Below the pieces are notes generated by a model. That model did not search any database and was not told the DNA's origin. It saw only the letters and a list, made by a program, of their open reading frames with translations. 33,197 nucleotides of DNA from Phycisphaerae bacterium. Its GTDB lineage: Bacteria > Planctomycetota > Phycisphaerae > UBA1845 > UTPLA1. Both the position numbers and the translations under genes were made by a program. Each line of letters begins with the position of its first letter. Position 1 is the first letter of the stretch. Positions 25,229 through 33,155 of the stretch are shown piece by piece. The DNA lies in contig JAJDEC010000287.1 in assembly GCA_029259995.1 (NCBI GenBank), positions 1 to 33,197 of the forward strand, read 5' to 3'.

Positions 25229-25680
25229 CAGCCATCGCCGCCCACGGAAAATTGTATGTTGGCGAATCCGGCTCCGACACAAGCATCCATCGCAGAAATA
25301 ACGTGTTGATACTCGACGTTCGGGCTTGCTTCGATCAGGACGCGGCCATCGGGATTTGCCCCTTCGTCCTGCTTCTTCTTGAGAATCGCTCGCAACGTCG
25401 CGAACGAGCCGTCGGGAAGCTGCGTGTCCATGATGAATATCTGACAGCCATGCCCGTCTTCTGTTTCGAGCAGCGCAATGTGTATCGTCGGAATAATCGT
25501 GACGCTTGCGCCGCCGCCGGGGCCGACCTGGGAAGGCAGCTCCGTCGGGAGCGATCCTTCCTCGACGGCGAGCCGCGCGCCGAGCATGAAGAATACGAGA
25601 ATGACCATGACGACGTCGACCATCGGCGCGAGATTGGGGGCATACGAGCGGCCTGGCGGTATGTCGCGTTTGAAATTCAA
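25228..25680 (-). CDS. ExbD/TolR-family biopolymer transport protein (second copy)
   Basis: A 150-aa protein with a short cytoplasmic start and one membrane segment at about 20-38 that carries the essential Asp22 (NLAPMVDVVMVILVFFML), then a periplasmic ExbD/TolR domain. ExbD dimers sit inside an ExbB pentamer and use the proton gradient to move or energise a periplasmic partner. The C-terminus contains DACVGAGFANIQFSVGG, typical of the family. The Gly/Pro-rich insert near 50-56 and the IFIMDTQLPDGS segment differ from the first copy, so the pair may form a heterodimer. It overlaps the first copy by four bases (ATGA) and the TPR gene by one base. Confidence 0.9.
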   Translation of the reverse strand: MNFKRDIPPGRSYAPNLAPMVDVVMVILVFFMLGARLAVEEGSLPTELPSQVGPGGGASVTIIPTIHIALLETEDGHGCQIFIMDTQLPDGSFATLRAILKKKQDEGANPDGRVLIEASPNVEYQHVISAMDACVGAGFANIQFSVGGDG

Positions 25681-26120
25681 AGTCCATCCGCTCCTGATGA
25701 GCGCGGCACGGCACTGAATGTCACTTTCGTGACGCCGATGTCGCCGCAGCCGACCATGACTTGCTGGACATATTCAAACGGAAGCGTGCGATCCGCCCGA
25801 ATAATACAATTGACATCGGGCTGAATTCGCTTTTCTTCCGTCAGTCGATTGAGCACTTCATTCAAGGACATCGCCCTTTCCTCGACGATGAACTCGACGC
25901 CCTCCTTCTTGTCCTCCCGCGCATCGCGAACATTGACGACGAAACGATTGCCCAGATCCTGCCGGTCCTTTTCCTGCGCGGAGCGGGCGACGGGAAGATC
26001 GATGCGCGTGCTGCTCTCCCGCTCAACCATTCTCGTCGATAACAGGAAGAAGATCAGCAGACTCATCGTGACGTCGACGACAGGCGCCAGATTCACACGA
26101 ATCGGCGTCTCATCAGGCAC
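25677..26120 (-). CDS. ExbD/TolR-family biopolymer transport protein (first copy)
   Basis: A 147-aa protein from GTG 26120-26118 with a membrane segment at about 14-32 containing Asp16 (NLAPVVDVTMSLLIFFLLS) and a periplasmic ExbD domain ending in MVGCGDIGVTKVTFSAVP. AAAGG upstream can serve as ribosome site. The frame is open for 23 more codons to a TGA (26192-26190). These encode a basic segment (SRAIRRKGLSS) that resembles the cytoplasmic leader usual in ExbD, but no ATG, GTG or TTG is present there. An ATT at 26144-26142 is the only near-start. The true N-terminus is thus uncertain. It is the partner of the upstream ExbB-like protein. Confidence 0.88.
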   Translation of the reverse strand: MPDETPIRVNLAPVVDVTMSLLIFFLLSTRMVERESSTRIDLPVARSAQEKDRQDLGNRFVVNVRDAREDKKEGVEFIVEERAMSLNEVLNRLTEEKRIQPDVNCIIRADRTLPFEYVQQVMVGCGDIGVTKVTFSAVPRSSGADGL

Positions 26121-26207
26121 ACTGGAAAGACCTTTGCGGCGAATGGCACGACTCCAAGATCGGCAGGCCGCCGAATCCGGCGGCTTACGTCATTCCTTCT
26201 TACGGCG

Positions 26208-27035
26208 TCACGCACGATGCGGCGCTGCGGACGATTCTCGTGCATCCGCGCCGCCCGGTGCACCCATGCCGCCCATGGCCGGCGTCGGCGCAGGGCGGAA
26301 ATACTCCAGGACGTCGATGACCGACGCGTGGGCCGCAACTGTCATGGAATCGACACGATTTCGACAAACGCCGAAACAGCCGAGCGCCAGGATGGCGACG
26401 ATCAGTCCCATGAGCGTGCTGACGAGCGCGATGCTGATTCCGCCTGCCAGTTCTTCCGGGCCGTAGGCGCCCTGGGTTTCCTGCATTTTCTTGAACGCCT
26501 CGATCATGCCGGCGACGGTTCCGAGCAAGCCAAGGAGCGGTGCGATATTTCCGATGATGTTGAGGTATTCGACACGACGGAAGAGCCGGCTCCGCCAGGC
26601 GCCGGCGCGCTCTTCGACGGCCTCCTGCATGGCGTCGAAGCCATGGCGGCCGTGGCGAAGGCCGATCGTCAGCACGTCGCCGAACATCGTTCGGCTGCCG
26701 GCGACGCGTTCGACGCACTCCTTGAATTTTCTCAATTCGATCAATTCTCGTGTGGCCCTGGTTTCTGATTCGTTGACCATCTTCGCCCAACGAATCGTCC
26801 AGAAATGCTCGATGATGAGGCCGACAACGATGATTGACAGGACGGTAATAATCGGGCCGATCCAACCATATCCCTGAATGACGACATCGAGGAACGACGT
26901 GACTTTGACGGGTTCATCCGTCGGCGAAGACAATATTGGATCGTCTTGCGCAGAGAGGGGCACCGCGACAGTGATGATGGATGCGGCAAGAACGGTCAGT
27001 AAGATGATTGTTCTGCGTCGAGCTGTCGAATTCAT
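26208..27035 (-). CDS. MotA/TolQ/ExbB-family proton channel protein
   Basis: A 275-aa protein with an N-terminal hydrophobic segment that looks like a signal peptide (about 9-29, ending SAQ), then a membrane helix at about 56-76. A cytoplasmic region follows, and two more helices at about 160-180 and 196-222. The segment IAPLLGLLGTVAGMIEAF (164-181) is the family hallmark. ExbB-type proteins form the pentameric proton channel around an ExbD dimer. The extra N-terminal segment is common in ExbB variants of Bacteroidetes and PVC bacteria. It follows the VWA gene by 36 bases and precedes two ExbD-like genes. The Gly/Ala-rich tail is low complexity. Confidence 0.92.
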   Translation of the reverse strand: MNSTARRRTIILLTVLAASIITVAVPLSAQDDPILSSPTDEPVKVTSFLDVVIQGYGWIGPIITVLSIIVVGLIIEHFWTIRWAKMVNESETRATRELIELRKFKECVERVAGSRTMFGDVLTIGLRHGRHGFDAMQEAVEERAGAWRSRLFRRVEYLNIIGNIAPLLGLLGTVAGMIEAFKKMQETQGAYGPEELAGGISIALVSTLMGLIVAILALGCFGVCRNRVDSMTVAAHASVIDVLEYFRPAPTPAMGGMGAPGGADARESSAAPHRA

Positions 27036-27071
27036 TCGTGTTCTCTGGGTTTCGTGATTCGGCTTGTCACA

Positions 27072-28211
27072 CTAATAGCGCCGGGCCCGGATGTCATCAA
27101 TCGTCACATGTTTGTAGGTTCCGCGGTTCTCGCGGGCAATTCTCTCGAGCACAATTTCCTGTCCGGATGCTTCTCGGTAATCCTCCAGGAACAGGATCGT
27201 ATTGATGATGGTCTGCTTGCTTCGATTCTTCGCGCGAATCGCCTTCAGGACTTCGTCATTCTGCTGATCAAAATCGCCGTCGGACAAAAGGAACATCACA
27301 TCCGGCGCCGGCTTGAACGACAAGCCCTGCTGAATCGCGGGAATCGGATTGGTTCGGCCCTCGGGAGAGACATTGTCAATCGCCTCGAACGCGTCGCGTT
27401 TGTTTTCGATCGTGGCTTTTCTCGGTGTGGGCGCCCACATTTCGGGCTTGCGTTCGGCAAACCAGAGGACGTTGAAACGCTGATCCTCGGAAAGTTCACC
27501 GATTGACTTCTTTAGTTCGGTCTTGAGCATTGCGATCGAGTCCATCATGGAGCCGCTTCGATCCATCACATACACGACGGAATCGGCCCGCTGTCCGGCG
27601 CCAACGCCCCAGAGGCTTCCGACGGGACCGCCGCCGGCGGCCGAGCCTTCGCCGAGGCCCGAACCGCTGTCGCCGCCCTGTCCGCCGCCAAAAAGCTGCG
27701 TACCGACGACGTCGCCGCGCTGAAGCGACTCGACGGGCACATCGCGCAGCCCCGCGTTACCGAGGTCGACTGCGGACATTTGGACAGAACCTTCCTCAGC
27801 GAGCAACGATGCAAGATCTCGGATTCGCTCTGACGCGTCGGAGGAATCGGGGCGATCGACATCGGCGTCGCCGGCGAAATTGAATCCGCCTTGCGGACCG
27901 GATCGATCGGCGTGAACGAGTTGGGCCGTGAAGTCGCCGGGAATGCCATAGGTCCCTGTGCCGACGGCCCACGTGATGAGGCTCAGGAGAATCAGCAGCA
28001 ATGCGTGAACCAGGAGGCTGAGACTGAGCGGCCCGAGACTATTGAGGATTCGCTCGCCCAGGGACTTCTTAGGTTCCGTCCGGGATGGTACGGGCCTTCG
28101 GAGTGGCGCGCGGGGAGCCGGCCGGTTGACAGCTTTGGAGACGGCGGGCGGTTCTAATTCAATTCCGGGGCGTTCGCCGACCAAAGGCGGGTACTCCTGC
28201 TGGTGGCGCAT
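27072..28211 (-). CDS. Membrane-anchored VWA-domain protein
   Basis: A 379-aa protein with a Pro/Arg-rich cytoplasmic start, one membrane segment at about 61-83, and a Gly/Asp-rich linker including GGGQGGDSGSGLGEG. The VWA domain spans about 210-375, with the MIDAS motif DRSGS (217-221) followed by GRTNPIPAI and LLSDGDFD for the remaining metal-site positions. VWA domains bind protein partners through a metal ion, here on the periplasmic side. It is the first gene of a long operon with ExbB/ExbD and exported TPR proteins, and a near-consensus promoter lies about 50 bases upstream. TonB is normally a single-anchored periplasmic protein too, but no TonB C-terminal domain is seen. Confidence 0.88.
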   Translation of the reverse strand: MRHQQEYPPLVGERPGIELEPPAVSKAVNRPAPRAPLRRPVPSRTEPKKSLGERILNSLGPLSLSLLVHALLLILLSLITWAVGTGTYGIPGDFTAQLVHADRSGPQGGFNFAGDADVDRPDSSDASERIRDLASLLAEEGSVQMSAVDLGNAGLRDVPVESLQRGDVVGTQLFGGGQGGDSGSGLGEGSAAGGGPVGSLWGVGAGQRADSVVYVMDRSGSMMDSIAMLKTELKKSIGELSEDQRFNVLWFAERKPEMWAPTPRKATIENKRDAFEAIDNVSPEGRTNPIPAIQQGLSFKPAPDVMFLLSDGDFDQQNDEVLKAIRAKNRSKQTIINTILFLEDYREASGQEIVLERIARENRGTYKHVTIDDIRARRY

Positions 28212-28263
28212 TGGTTCGCCTTGGGATCCATCCTGGAGCGAGCGACAATTCGCAAGAAGCTCC

Positions 28264-28278
28264 GCCGATTATATCGGC
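28264..28278. promoter_or_regulatory. Palindrome across the VWA operon -10 element
   Basis: GCCGAT-TAT-ATCGGC is a perfect dyad whose centre covers most of the minus-strand -10 hexamer at 28273-28268. This is a plausible repressor operator, by position only. Confidence 0.4.
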
Positions 28279-28295
28279 CGCAATGACTCAATCAA
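28268..28295 (-). promoter_or_regulatory. Sigma70-type promoter of the VWA-ExbBD operon
   Basis: On the minus strand a consensus TATAAT (28273-28268) is preceded 16 bases upstream by TTGATT (28295-28290). Transcription would begin near 28261, about 50 bases before the VWA start codon. It is the strongest promoter-like match noticed by eye in the window. Confidence 0.6.
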
Positions 28296-28371
28296 ACGGT
28301 TGGCTTTGCAAATGCTTGCTGAATCGCCCCTTAGGATTATCCATGGATTGTGATTAAGGACCGAAAAGTCT

Positions 28372-28399
28372 TTGACGCGGGCATGATGCACGTGATAAG
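28372..28399 (+). promoter_or_regulatory. Candidate promoter for the secreted TPR gene
   Basis: TTGACG (28372-28377) and GATAAG (28394-28399) are 16 bases apart in the divergent gap 28212-28557. The untranslated leader would be about 150 bases. No gene was found in this gap. Confidence 0.35.
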
Positions 28400-28557
28400 G
28401 TTAGACAGACGGAGGAAACGGAAAAGGCCCCCCGCCTGATCCGGAAGCAAACCCATCGGCAACACTTGCCGGTGAACGACAAACCGACGTGGCGACTGGC
28501 GGCGAATGACAGCCGACGCACGCTCCCCGAAGTCGCCACCATCATGGATGAAGACAT

Positions 28558-29763
28558 ATGACCCGATCCACGTCCCTTGGAGGACGGATCGCCGCTGACT
28601 CGCGGTCCGCAATAGCAGTGGTCGTCGCCATCTGGGCACTTTCCGTCACGGGGAGCCTGCGCGCCGATTCCCGCATCTCTGACGAGCCTGTCGAAGAACC
28701 CGTGATCACGCGAGGGGCGCTGCTCGAGCGCACTCGCCTGAAAATTCAGAGCGTCCACGACCACATCAATTCCGGGGAACCGGAAAAAGCAATGGCCCGG
28801 ATCGATCAGCTCGGCGGGATTATTCCCGAAGCGGAACGGCTCTATCTTCAGGGTCGGGCCCATCTGCAGCTGGGGGCGCATCTGACGGCGCGGACGAAAT
28901 TCCGCGAGGCGATTCGACGACGACCGCGATGCGGCGAGTTTTATTTCTGGCTTGGAATCAGCTATCAATCCGGCGGCGCGCATGCGCTGGCCGCCTCCAC
29001 GTTTGCAAAGGCGAACCTGAAGGGATTGGAATCATCGGAATTGCATGAGGCGTGGGCCGCATCCCTGATGGAGACGGTGGATGTTCTCGGAGACATCTCG
29101 CGAATGCGTTTCGAGTTGCCCGCGGAGGAATGGCAGGTCCACGGCGGCATTTTTCGAGACGGTGTACTCGTATCGTGCGTCAGGCCGGATGACAACGAAT
29201 GGGTGATCTCGCCTCGAACCAGTGCGCTGTATCACGCGCAACAGGCGGCCGCACTGGACGAATCCCGCGGCAGCGCATGGCTCATTGCCGGCGAGGCCTG
29301 GGCGCGAGCGGGTTTCCACGATGTGGCAAGTCTGCGCTTCATGCGAGCAGTTGAATTGCTGGATGGCGCCGAACTGTCGAAGTGTCATCAATTGTGGGCG
29401 GAGAGTCTTTTCTCCGCGGCGGATTATGACGGCTTCATCGATCACGCGAAGAAGAGCATTCGCAATTCGCCGAAGGACCCGCGGCTCGATCTGGCCGAGG
29501 CCTACGATCGAGCGGCCGCCGGACACGCACTCATCGGCGAAACGGACAAGCAAATCAACTGTCTGAAGTTTGCCGTGGAATTGAGGCCGAGCGTCGAGCG
29601 ACAGTTGCGATTGGCCGACGCGCTGTTGGCAACGGAGCGATCCGACGAAGCGACTGTGCGGTTGCGAGACGCAATGGCGATGAATCCGTCGCGATCGGAA
29701 AAACGACAAATTAAGCGCCGGCTGATTCGCGTCACGCAGTTAACAACGCCGGGGCGGCGATAG
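28558..29763 (+). CDS. Exported TPR-repeat protein (401 aa)
   Basis: A 401-aa protein with a long signal-peptide-like start (hydrophobic core about 19-32, IAVVVAIWALSVTGS, then Ala-Asp). A mainly helical body has TPR-like pairs: about 65-125 (EAERLYLQGRAHLQLGAHL, then FREAIRRRP), about 225-275 and about 315-365 (GETDKQINCLKFAVELRP). An intervening non-repeat segment (about 175-215) includes EEWQVHGGIFRDGVLVSCV. TPR proteins scaffold other proteins and no enzyme motif is seen. The gene is divergent from the VWA operon across a shared 346-base promoter region, so it may belong to the same functional set. The start is the first ATG; no Shine-Dalgarno is clear. Confidence 0.78.
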   Translation: MTRSTSLGGRIAADSRSAIAVVVAIWALSVTGSLRADSRISDEPVEEPVITRGALLERTRLKIQSVHDHINSGEPEKAMARIDQLGGIIPEAERLYLQGRAHLQLGAHLTARTKFREAIRRRPRCGEFYFWLGISYQSGGAHALAASTFAKANLKGLESSELHEAWAASLMETVDVLGDISRMRFELPAEEWQVHGGIFRDGVLVSCVRPDDNEWVISPRTSALYHAQQAAALDESRGSAWLIAGEAWARAGFHDVASLRFMRAVELLDGAELSKCHQLWAESLFSAADYDGFIDHAKKSIRNSPKDPRLDLAEAYDRAAAGHALIGETDKQINCLKFAVELRPSVERQLRLADALLATERSDEATVRLRDAMAMNPSRSEKRQIKRRLIRVTQLTTPGRR

Positions 29764-29843
29764 GCGTGCCTCGCGCATCCGACGTTGCAACCAATTCACA
29801 TTGAGACGAGCACAAACGGCCTGGACGCACGAATGCCGTCACC

Positions 29844-30569
29844 TCATAGTTGAGGTTCCGCCAATCCGAATCGACCTAGCGTCTTGCGCAGATCTTTCGG
29901 CCATTCAGCCTGGACGGTTATTCTGTGCGTCGTTTCCGGATGAATGAATGACAATTCGGCGGCGTGCAGGCAAAGCCGGACGACATCGGGCATCTGCATG
30001 TCGCCGGCGTACATCGGATCTCCGAGTACCGGGCATCCAATTTCCGACATGTGAACACGTATTTGATGAAGCCGACCGGTCTTGGGGCGTGCTTCGATCA
30101 GCGATACATTTTGTTTTGTTTCGATAACGCGATACGCGGTGATGCTTGGTTTCCCATCGCGCCGGATCACGGCGCGTTTTCGCGTACTGACGACTTCCGC
30201 GATGGGCTTCTGGATGACGCCCTGAGGGGGTTTTGGCGCACCATTGACGATCGCCCAATATCGTTTCTTGATGAGCCTTTTTTCAAATTGCTCACGCAGA
30301 CTGGCGTAGGCCCTCGGCCGCAACGCCACAAGAACGAGCCCTGATGTGTCCTTATCAAGGCGATGCAGCAGTCCCCAGCCGCGATCGACACCCATATTCT
30401 GCAGCGCGTTGCCGTAGTCGCAGAAAAGGCCGTTCAAGAGGCTGTCGTTTGCGTGTTTCTTACCGGGTTGTGTAACGACGCGACCGGGCTTTTCGACGAC
30501 CAACAGTGTGTCGTCCTGCCAGCGGATTCTGAACGGTACGTCAGGATTGGGCTTGATTGAATATTCCAT
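29844..30569 (-). CDS. RluA-family rRNA/tRNA pseudouridine synthase
   Basis: From ATG 30569 this is a 241-aa enzyme. The catalytic motif HRLDKDTSGLVLVA (69-82) contains Asp72, the nucleophile-type residue of pseudouridine synthases. LLVVEKPGRVV (22-32), KRYWAIVNG (102-110), and the C-terminal TGRLHQIRVHMSEIGCPVLGDPMY block are all family hallmarks. These enzymes isomerise uridine to pseudouridine in structured RNA; the target cannot be told from sequence. The frame is open to 30695, but the upstream part has no resemblance to the usual S4 domain. It stands alone, converging with the TPR gene. Confidence 0.92.
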   Translation of the reverse strand: MEYSIKPNPDVPFRIRWQDDTLLVVEKPGRVVTQPGKKHANDSLLNGLFCDYGNALQNMGVDRGWGLLHRLDKDTSGLVLVALRPRAYASLREQFEKRLIKKRYWAIVNGAPKPPQGVIQKPIAEVVSTRKRAVIRRDGKPSITAYRVIETKQNVSLIEARPKTGRLHQIRVHMSEIGCPVLGDPMYAGDMQMPDVVRLCLHAAELSFIHPETTHRITVQAEWPKDLRKTLGRFGLAEPQL

Positions 30570-30888
30570 ATGGTCATTGAATCTAGGGGCAATTGTCGAT
30601 TTGGTCACGCTCCGACGAAACTTTGTCGCCCGGCAGGTGAATTTATTTGACGCGGCCAATGTGGGACTGCATACTTTCAACGAGTGAACCGGCATCGTGC
30701 CGGGCTATCAGTCGCGAGGTGCTTTGGGCCCAAAGGGTCGTCGCAACAAGGCTGGCCAAGCCTCCCATCAGGATTCGCCCCCCTTCATGCATTCCCTTTA
30801 TCCGGAGTAAATCGCAATTCCTCAGGAAGCCGTAGCGTTATGACGCGCCTACGCGCCCCCCTATTTCGCACCGGGAGGTTCTCGGCAG
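30570..30888. other. Leader/intergenic region before the zinc-ribbon gene
   Basis: No gene was seen here. On the plus strand TTGACG (30647-30652) and CATACT (30670-30675), 17 bases apart, form a candidate promoter. That would give a leader of about 210 bases. The leader holds a perfect 14-base palindrome, CTTTGGGCCCAAAG (30722-30735). GGGAGG at 30873-30878 is the ribosome site of the next gene. Confidence 0.45.
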
Positions 30889-31248
30889 ATGTACGAAGAC
30901 ATGATGATTGAGTGTTTGGACTGTGGGCAGGAGTTCGCGCACTCTGCACAGGATCAAGAGCGCTATGCGGAACGCGGTTTCGAGCATCCGCCGAAGCGCT
31001 GCCGAGATTGTCGCGAAAAGCGGAAAGCCAACTCGCCGCAAGGCGGCGGCGGACCTCGTGGCGGAGGAGGCGGCCGAAGCGGACCTCGCAATTTCGATGG
31101 GAATCGGAATTTCGACGGCCCTCGCCCCGAACGTGAATTCCACGAGGCGGTCTGCTCCGATTGCGGGCAGACGACGACAGTTCCGTTCAAGCCGAAGCCC
31201 GGACGACCTGTCTTCTGCAGGGATTGCTATCGGGCACAGGCTCGCTGA
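30889..31248 (+). CDS. Small double zinc-ribbon protein with Gly/Arg-rich linker
   Basis: A 119-aa protein with two four-cysteine zinc ribbons. The first has Cys9/Cys12 and Cys38/Cys41 (CLDCGQEF, RCRDC). The second has Cys89/Cys92 and Cys110/Cys113 (CSDCGQTTTVPFKP, then GRPVFCRDC). They are joined by a Gly/Arg/Asn/Phe-rich linker (about 50-80) resembling RGG-type RNA-binding stretches. Such small CxxC proteins are widespread and usually annotated only as zinc-ribbon domain proteins. RNA or nucleoprotein binding is an inference. Start ATG 30889 has a GGGAGG site 10 bases upstream. A strong terminator follows 31 bases after the stop, indicating a single-gene transcript. Confidence 0.88.
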   Translation: MYEDMMIECLDCGQEFAHSAQDQERYAERGFEHPPKRCRDCREKRKANSPQGGGGPRGGGGGRSGPRNFDGNRNFDGPRPEREFHEAVCSDCGQTTTVPFKPKPGRPVFCRDCYRAQAR

Positions 31249-31279
31249 CCCTCCGACGCATATTTGAAAATCAACTCGA

Positions 31280-31319
31280 CCGCCCTGCCGAGCATCGGAC
31301 TTTGCAGGGCGGTTTTCTT
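31280..31319 (+). terminator. Intrinsic (rho-independent) terminator
   Basis: CCGCCCTGC (31280-31288) pairs with GCAGGGCGG (31304-31312), a perfect 9-base stem followed by TTTTCTT (31313-31319). It lies just after the zinc-ribbon gene. Confidence 0.85.
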
Positions 31320-31447
31320 CTTGTCATCGCCTTGATCAGGCACGGAAATGGCGATTGGCAATCTGGCTCCAATTGGCCATTTGTTGGAGCATCAGGCTTA
31401 CGCCGAGATTCAAATCCCGAGACTGCATCAGCGATTCAACATGCAAA

Positions 31448-31478
31448 TTGTGGCTTGGGTGCACGCTTGTGATATACT
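31448..31478 (+). promoter_or_regulatory. Extended -10 promoter for the aldehyde dehydrogenase gene
   Basis: TATACT (31473-31478) is preceded by TG at 31470-31471, an extended -10 form. A weak -35 TTGTGG lies at 31448-31453 with a 19-base spacer. The leader to the ATG would be about 115 bases. The rest of 31320-31598 shows nothing else convincing. Confidence 0.5.
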
Positions 31479-31585
31479 TATCGGAGTCGCGGACCGGTTA
31501 TTCAGGGTCCTGTGTCCGCACCTGTGGCGGGAGTGTCCGATCGAGTCACGTCCGGCCCTTTCACGAATCATCACATTCTTGCACC

Positions 31586-31592
31586 AGGAGGA
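31586..31592 (+). promoter_or_regulatory. Strong ribosome binding site for aldehyde dehydrogenase
   Basis: AGGAGGA lies six bases before ATG 31599. It is one of the few full Shine-Dalgarno sites here and decides against the longer frame opening at 31512. Confidence 0.8.
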
Positions 31593-31598
31593 TCTCCT

Positions 31599-33068
31599 AT
31601 GGCCGTTGCTCCATCACCCGCCGGCGTCGAAATCAAATACAGAAAATGCCTGATCAACGGCAAATGGACGGATGCCGCCAGCGGCAAGACGTTCGAGACA
31701 ATCAATCCGGCCACGGGCGATCCCATCTGTGATGTGGCGGAAGCCGAGAAGGCTGATGTCGATATGGCCGTGAAGGCCGCTCGAAAGGCATTCGAGTCCG
31801 GCCCCTGGCCGAAGATGGACGCCTCCCAGCGCGGTCGGCTCATGTACAAGCTCGCCGATCTCATCGAAAAGAACATGGAAGAATTGGCGCGGCTTGAGTC
31901 GCTCGACAACGGCAAGCCGATTGCCGATTCGATGGCAGCCGACCTTCCATTGACGATTGCCTGCTATCGCTACTACGCCGGCTGGGCGGACAAGATTCAC
32001 GGCAAAGTCATTCCGGTCAACGGCCCCTATCACTGCTACACACGGCACGAGCCGGTCGGCGTCTGTGGTCAGATCATTCCGTGGAACTTTCCGCTACTGA
32101 TGCAAGCCTGGAAATGGGGACCTGCCCTGGCGCTCGGCAACACGATCGTATTGAAGCCGGCGGAGCAGACGCCGTTGTCGGCGTTGTACGTCGCGCAGCT
32201 GGCGATGGAAGCGGGCTATCCGCCGGGCGTCATCAACGTCGTTCCGGGATTCGGACCGGGGGCGGGTGCGCCGATCGCCTCGCATCACGATGTCGACAAA
32301 GTCGCCTTCACGGGTTCGACGGAAGTTGGTCATCTGATCATGGAGGCGGCGGCGAAAAGCAATCTAAAGCGCGTCAGCCTCGAACTGGGCGGCAAGAGCC
32401 CGAACATCGTTTTTGCCGACTCCGATCTGGATGCGGCCGTCGATGGTTCATTCTTTGCGCTGTTCTTCAATCAGGGCCAATGCTGCTGTGCGGGTTCGCG
32501 ATTGTTTGTCGAGGAGTCGATTCACGGGGAATTCGTCGATCGCATCGTGGCAAAGGCGAAGGCCCGCAAAGTCGGCGACCCGTTCGACAAGACGACGGAG
32601 CAGGGACCGCAGGTGAGCGACGAACAGTTCGGCAAGGTCATGGGTTACATCGAGAGCGGCAAGAAAGAAGGCGCGGACATGCGCTGCGGCGGCGGTCGCG
32701 TCGGCGACAAGGGCTACTTCATTCAGCCGACGGTCTTCGACAACGTGAAGGACGACATGAAGATCGCCCAGGAAGAGATCTTCGGACCGGTTCTCAGCGT
32801 GTTGAAGTTCAAGGACATCGACGAAGTCGTCGAGCGATCGAATCGTACGGCCTATGGGCTGGCTGCGGCCGTCTGGACGAAGGACATCCAGAAGGCATTG
32901 CGGATTTCCAGCGGCGTTCGCGCCGGCACGGTCTGGGTGAATTGCTACGACGTATTCGATGCGGCGGCGCCGTTTGGCGGGTTCAAGCAGAGCGGCATCG
33001 GCCGCGAGCTGGGCGAATACGCGCTATCGAACTACTCGGAAGTGAAGACGGTCACGATGAAGATCTGA
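31599..33068 (+). CDS. NAD(P)-dependent aldehyde dehydrogenase
   Basis: A 489-aa aldehyde dehydrogenase of normal length. It shows PWNFP (161-165) with Asn163, Lys186 in LKPAEQTP, FTGSTEVG (237-244) for cofactor binding, and general-base Glu262 in LELGGKSPN. The active-site loop NQGQCCCAGSR (291-301) has Cys296 as nucleophile. EEIFGPVLSV and FGGFKQSGIGRELGEYAL sit near the C-terminus. It oxidises an aldehyde to a carboxylic acid in the cytoplasm. The GQCCCAGSR form resembles the ALDH1/2 and betaine-aldehyde group, but the substrate is unknown. It has its own extended -10 promoter and a strong Shine-Dalgarno. A stable hairpin follows the stop. Confidence 0.95.
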   Translation: MAVAPSPAGVEIKYRKCLINGKWTDAASGKTFETINPATGDPICDVAEAEKADVDMAVKAARKAFESGPWPKMDASQRGRLMYKLADLIEKNMEELARLESLDNGKPIADSMAADLPLTIACYRYYAGWADKIHGKVIPVNGPYHCYTRHEPVGVCGQIIPWNFPLLMQAWKWGPALALGNTIVLKPAEQTPLSALYVAQLAMEAGYPPGVINVVPGFGPGAGAPIASHHDVDKVAFTGSTEVGHLIMEAAAKSNLKRVSLELGGKSPNIVFADSDLDAAVDGSFFALFFNQGQCCCAGSRLFVEESIHGEFVDRIVAKAKARKVGDPFDKTTEQGPQVSDEQFGKVMGYIESGKKEGADMRCGGGRVGDKGYFIQPTVFDNVKDDMKIAQEEIFGPVLSVLKFKDIDEVVERSNRTAYGLAAAVWTKDIQKALRISSGVRAGTVWVNCYDVFDAAAPFGGFKQSGIGRELGEYALSNYSEVKTVTMKI

Positions 33069-33080
33069 TGAAACAAGTGG

Positions 33081-33119
33081 TTTCCTCCGCGTGGTATGTA
33101 AGGTACCGCGCGGAGGAAA
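33081..33119 (+). terminator. Hairpin after aldehyde dehydrogenase (possible terminator)
   Basis: TTTCCTCCGCG (33081-33091) pairs with CGCGGAGGAAA (33109-33119), and a T-G wobble plus GGTA/TACC lengthen the stem. There is no T-run after it, so it may be a rho-assisted terminator or an mRNA-stabilising hairpin. Confidence 0.5.
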
Positions 33120-33155
33120 TTCCCATCTTCCGAAACTCAATTCGGGGCCGCTGAA

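Noticed and set aside
25229..25714. 162-codon N-terminal extension of the TPR protein
   Set aside because: It overlaps the ExbD gene in another frame, is Arg/His-rich, and would hide the signal peptide.
32081..33154. 357-codon open frame on the plus strand
   Set aside because: A +1-type shadow of the aldehyde dehydrogenase, Arg/Gly-rich and without a domain.
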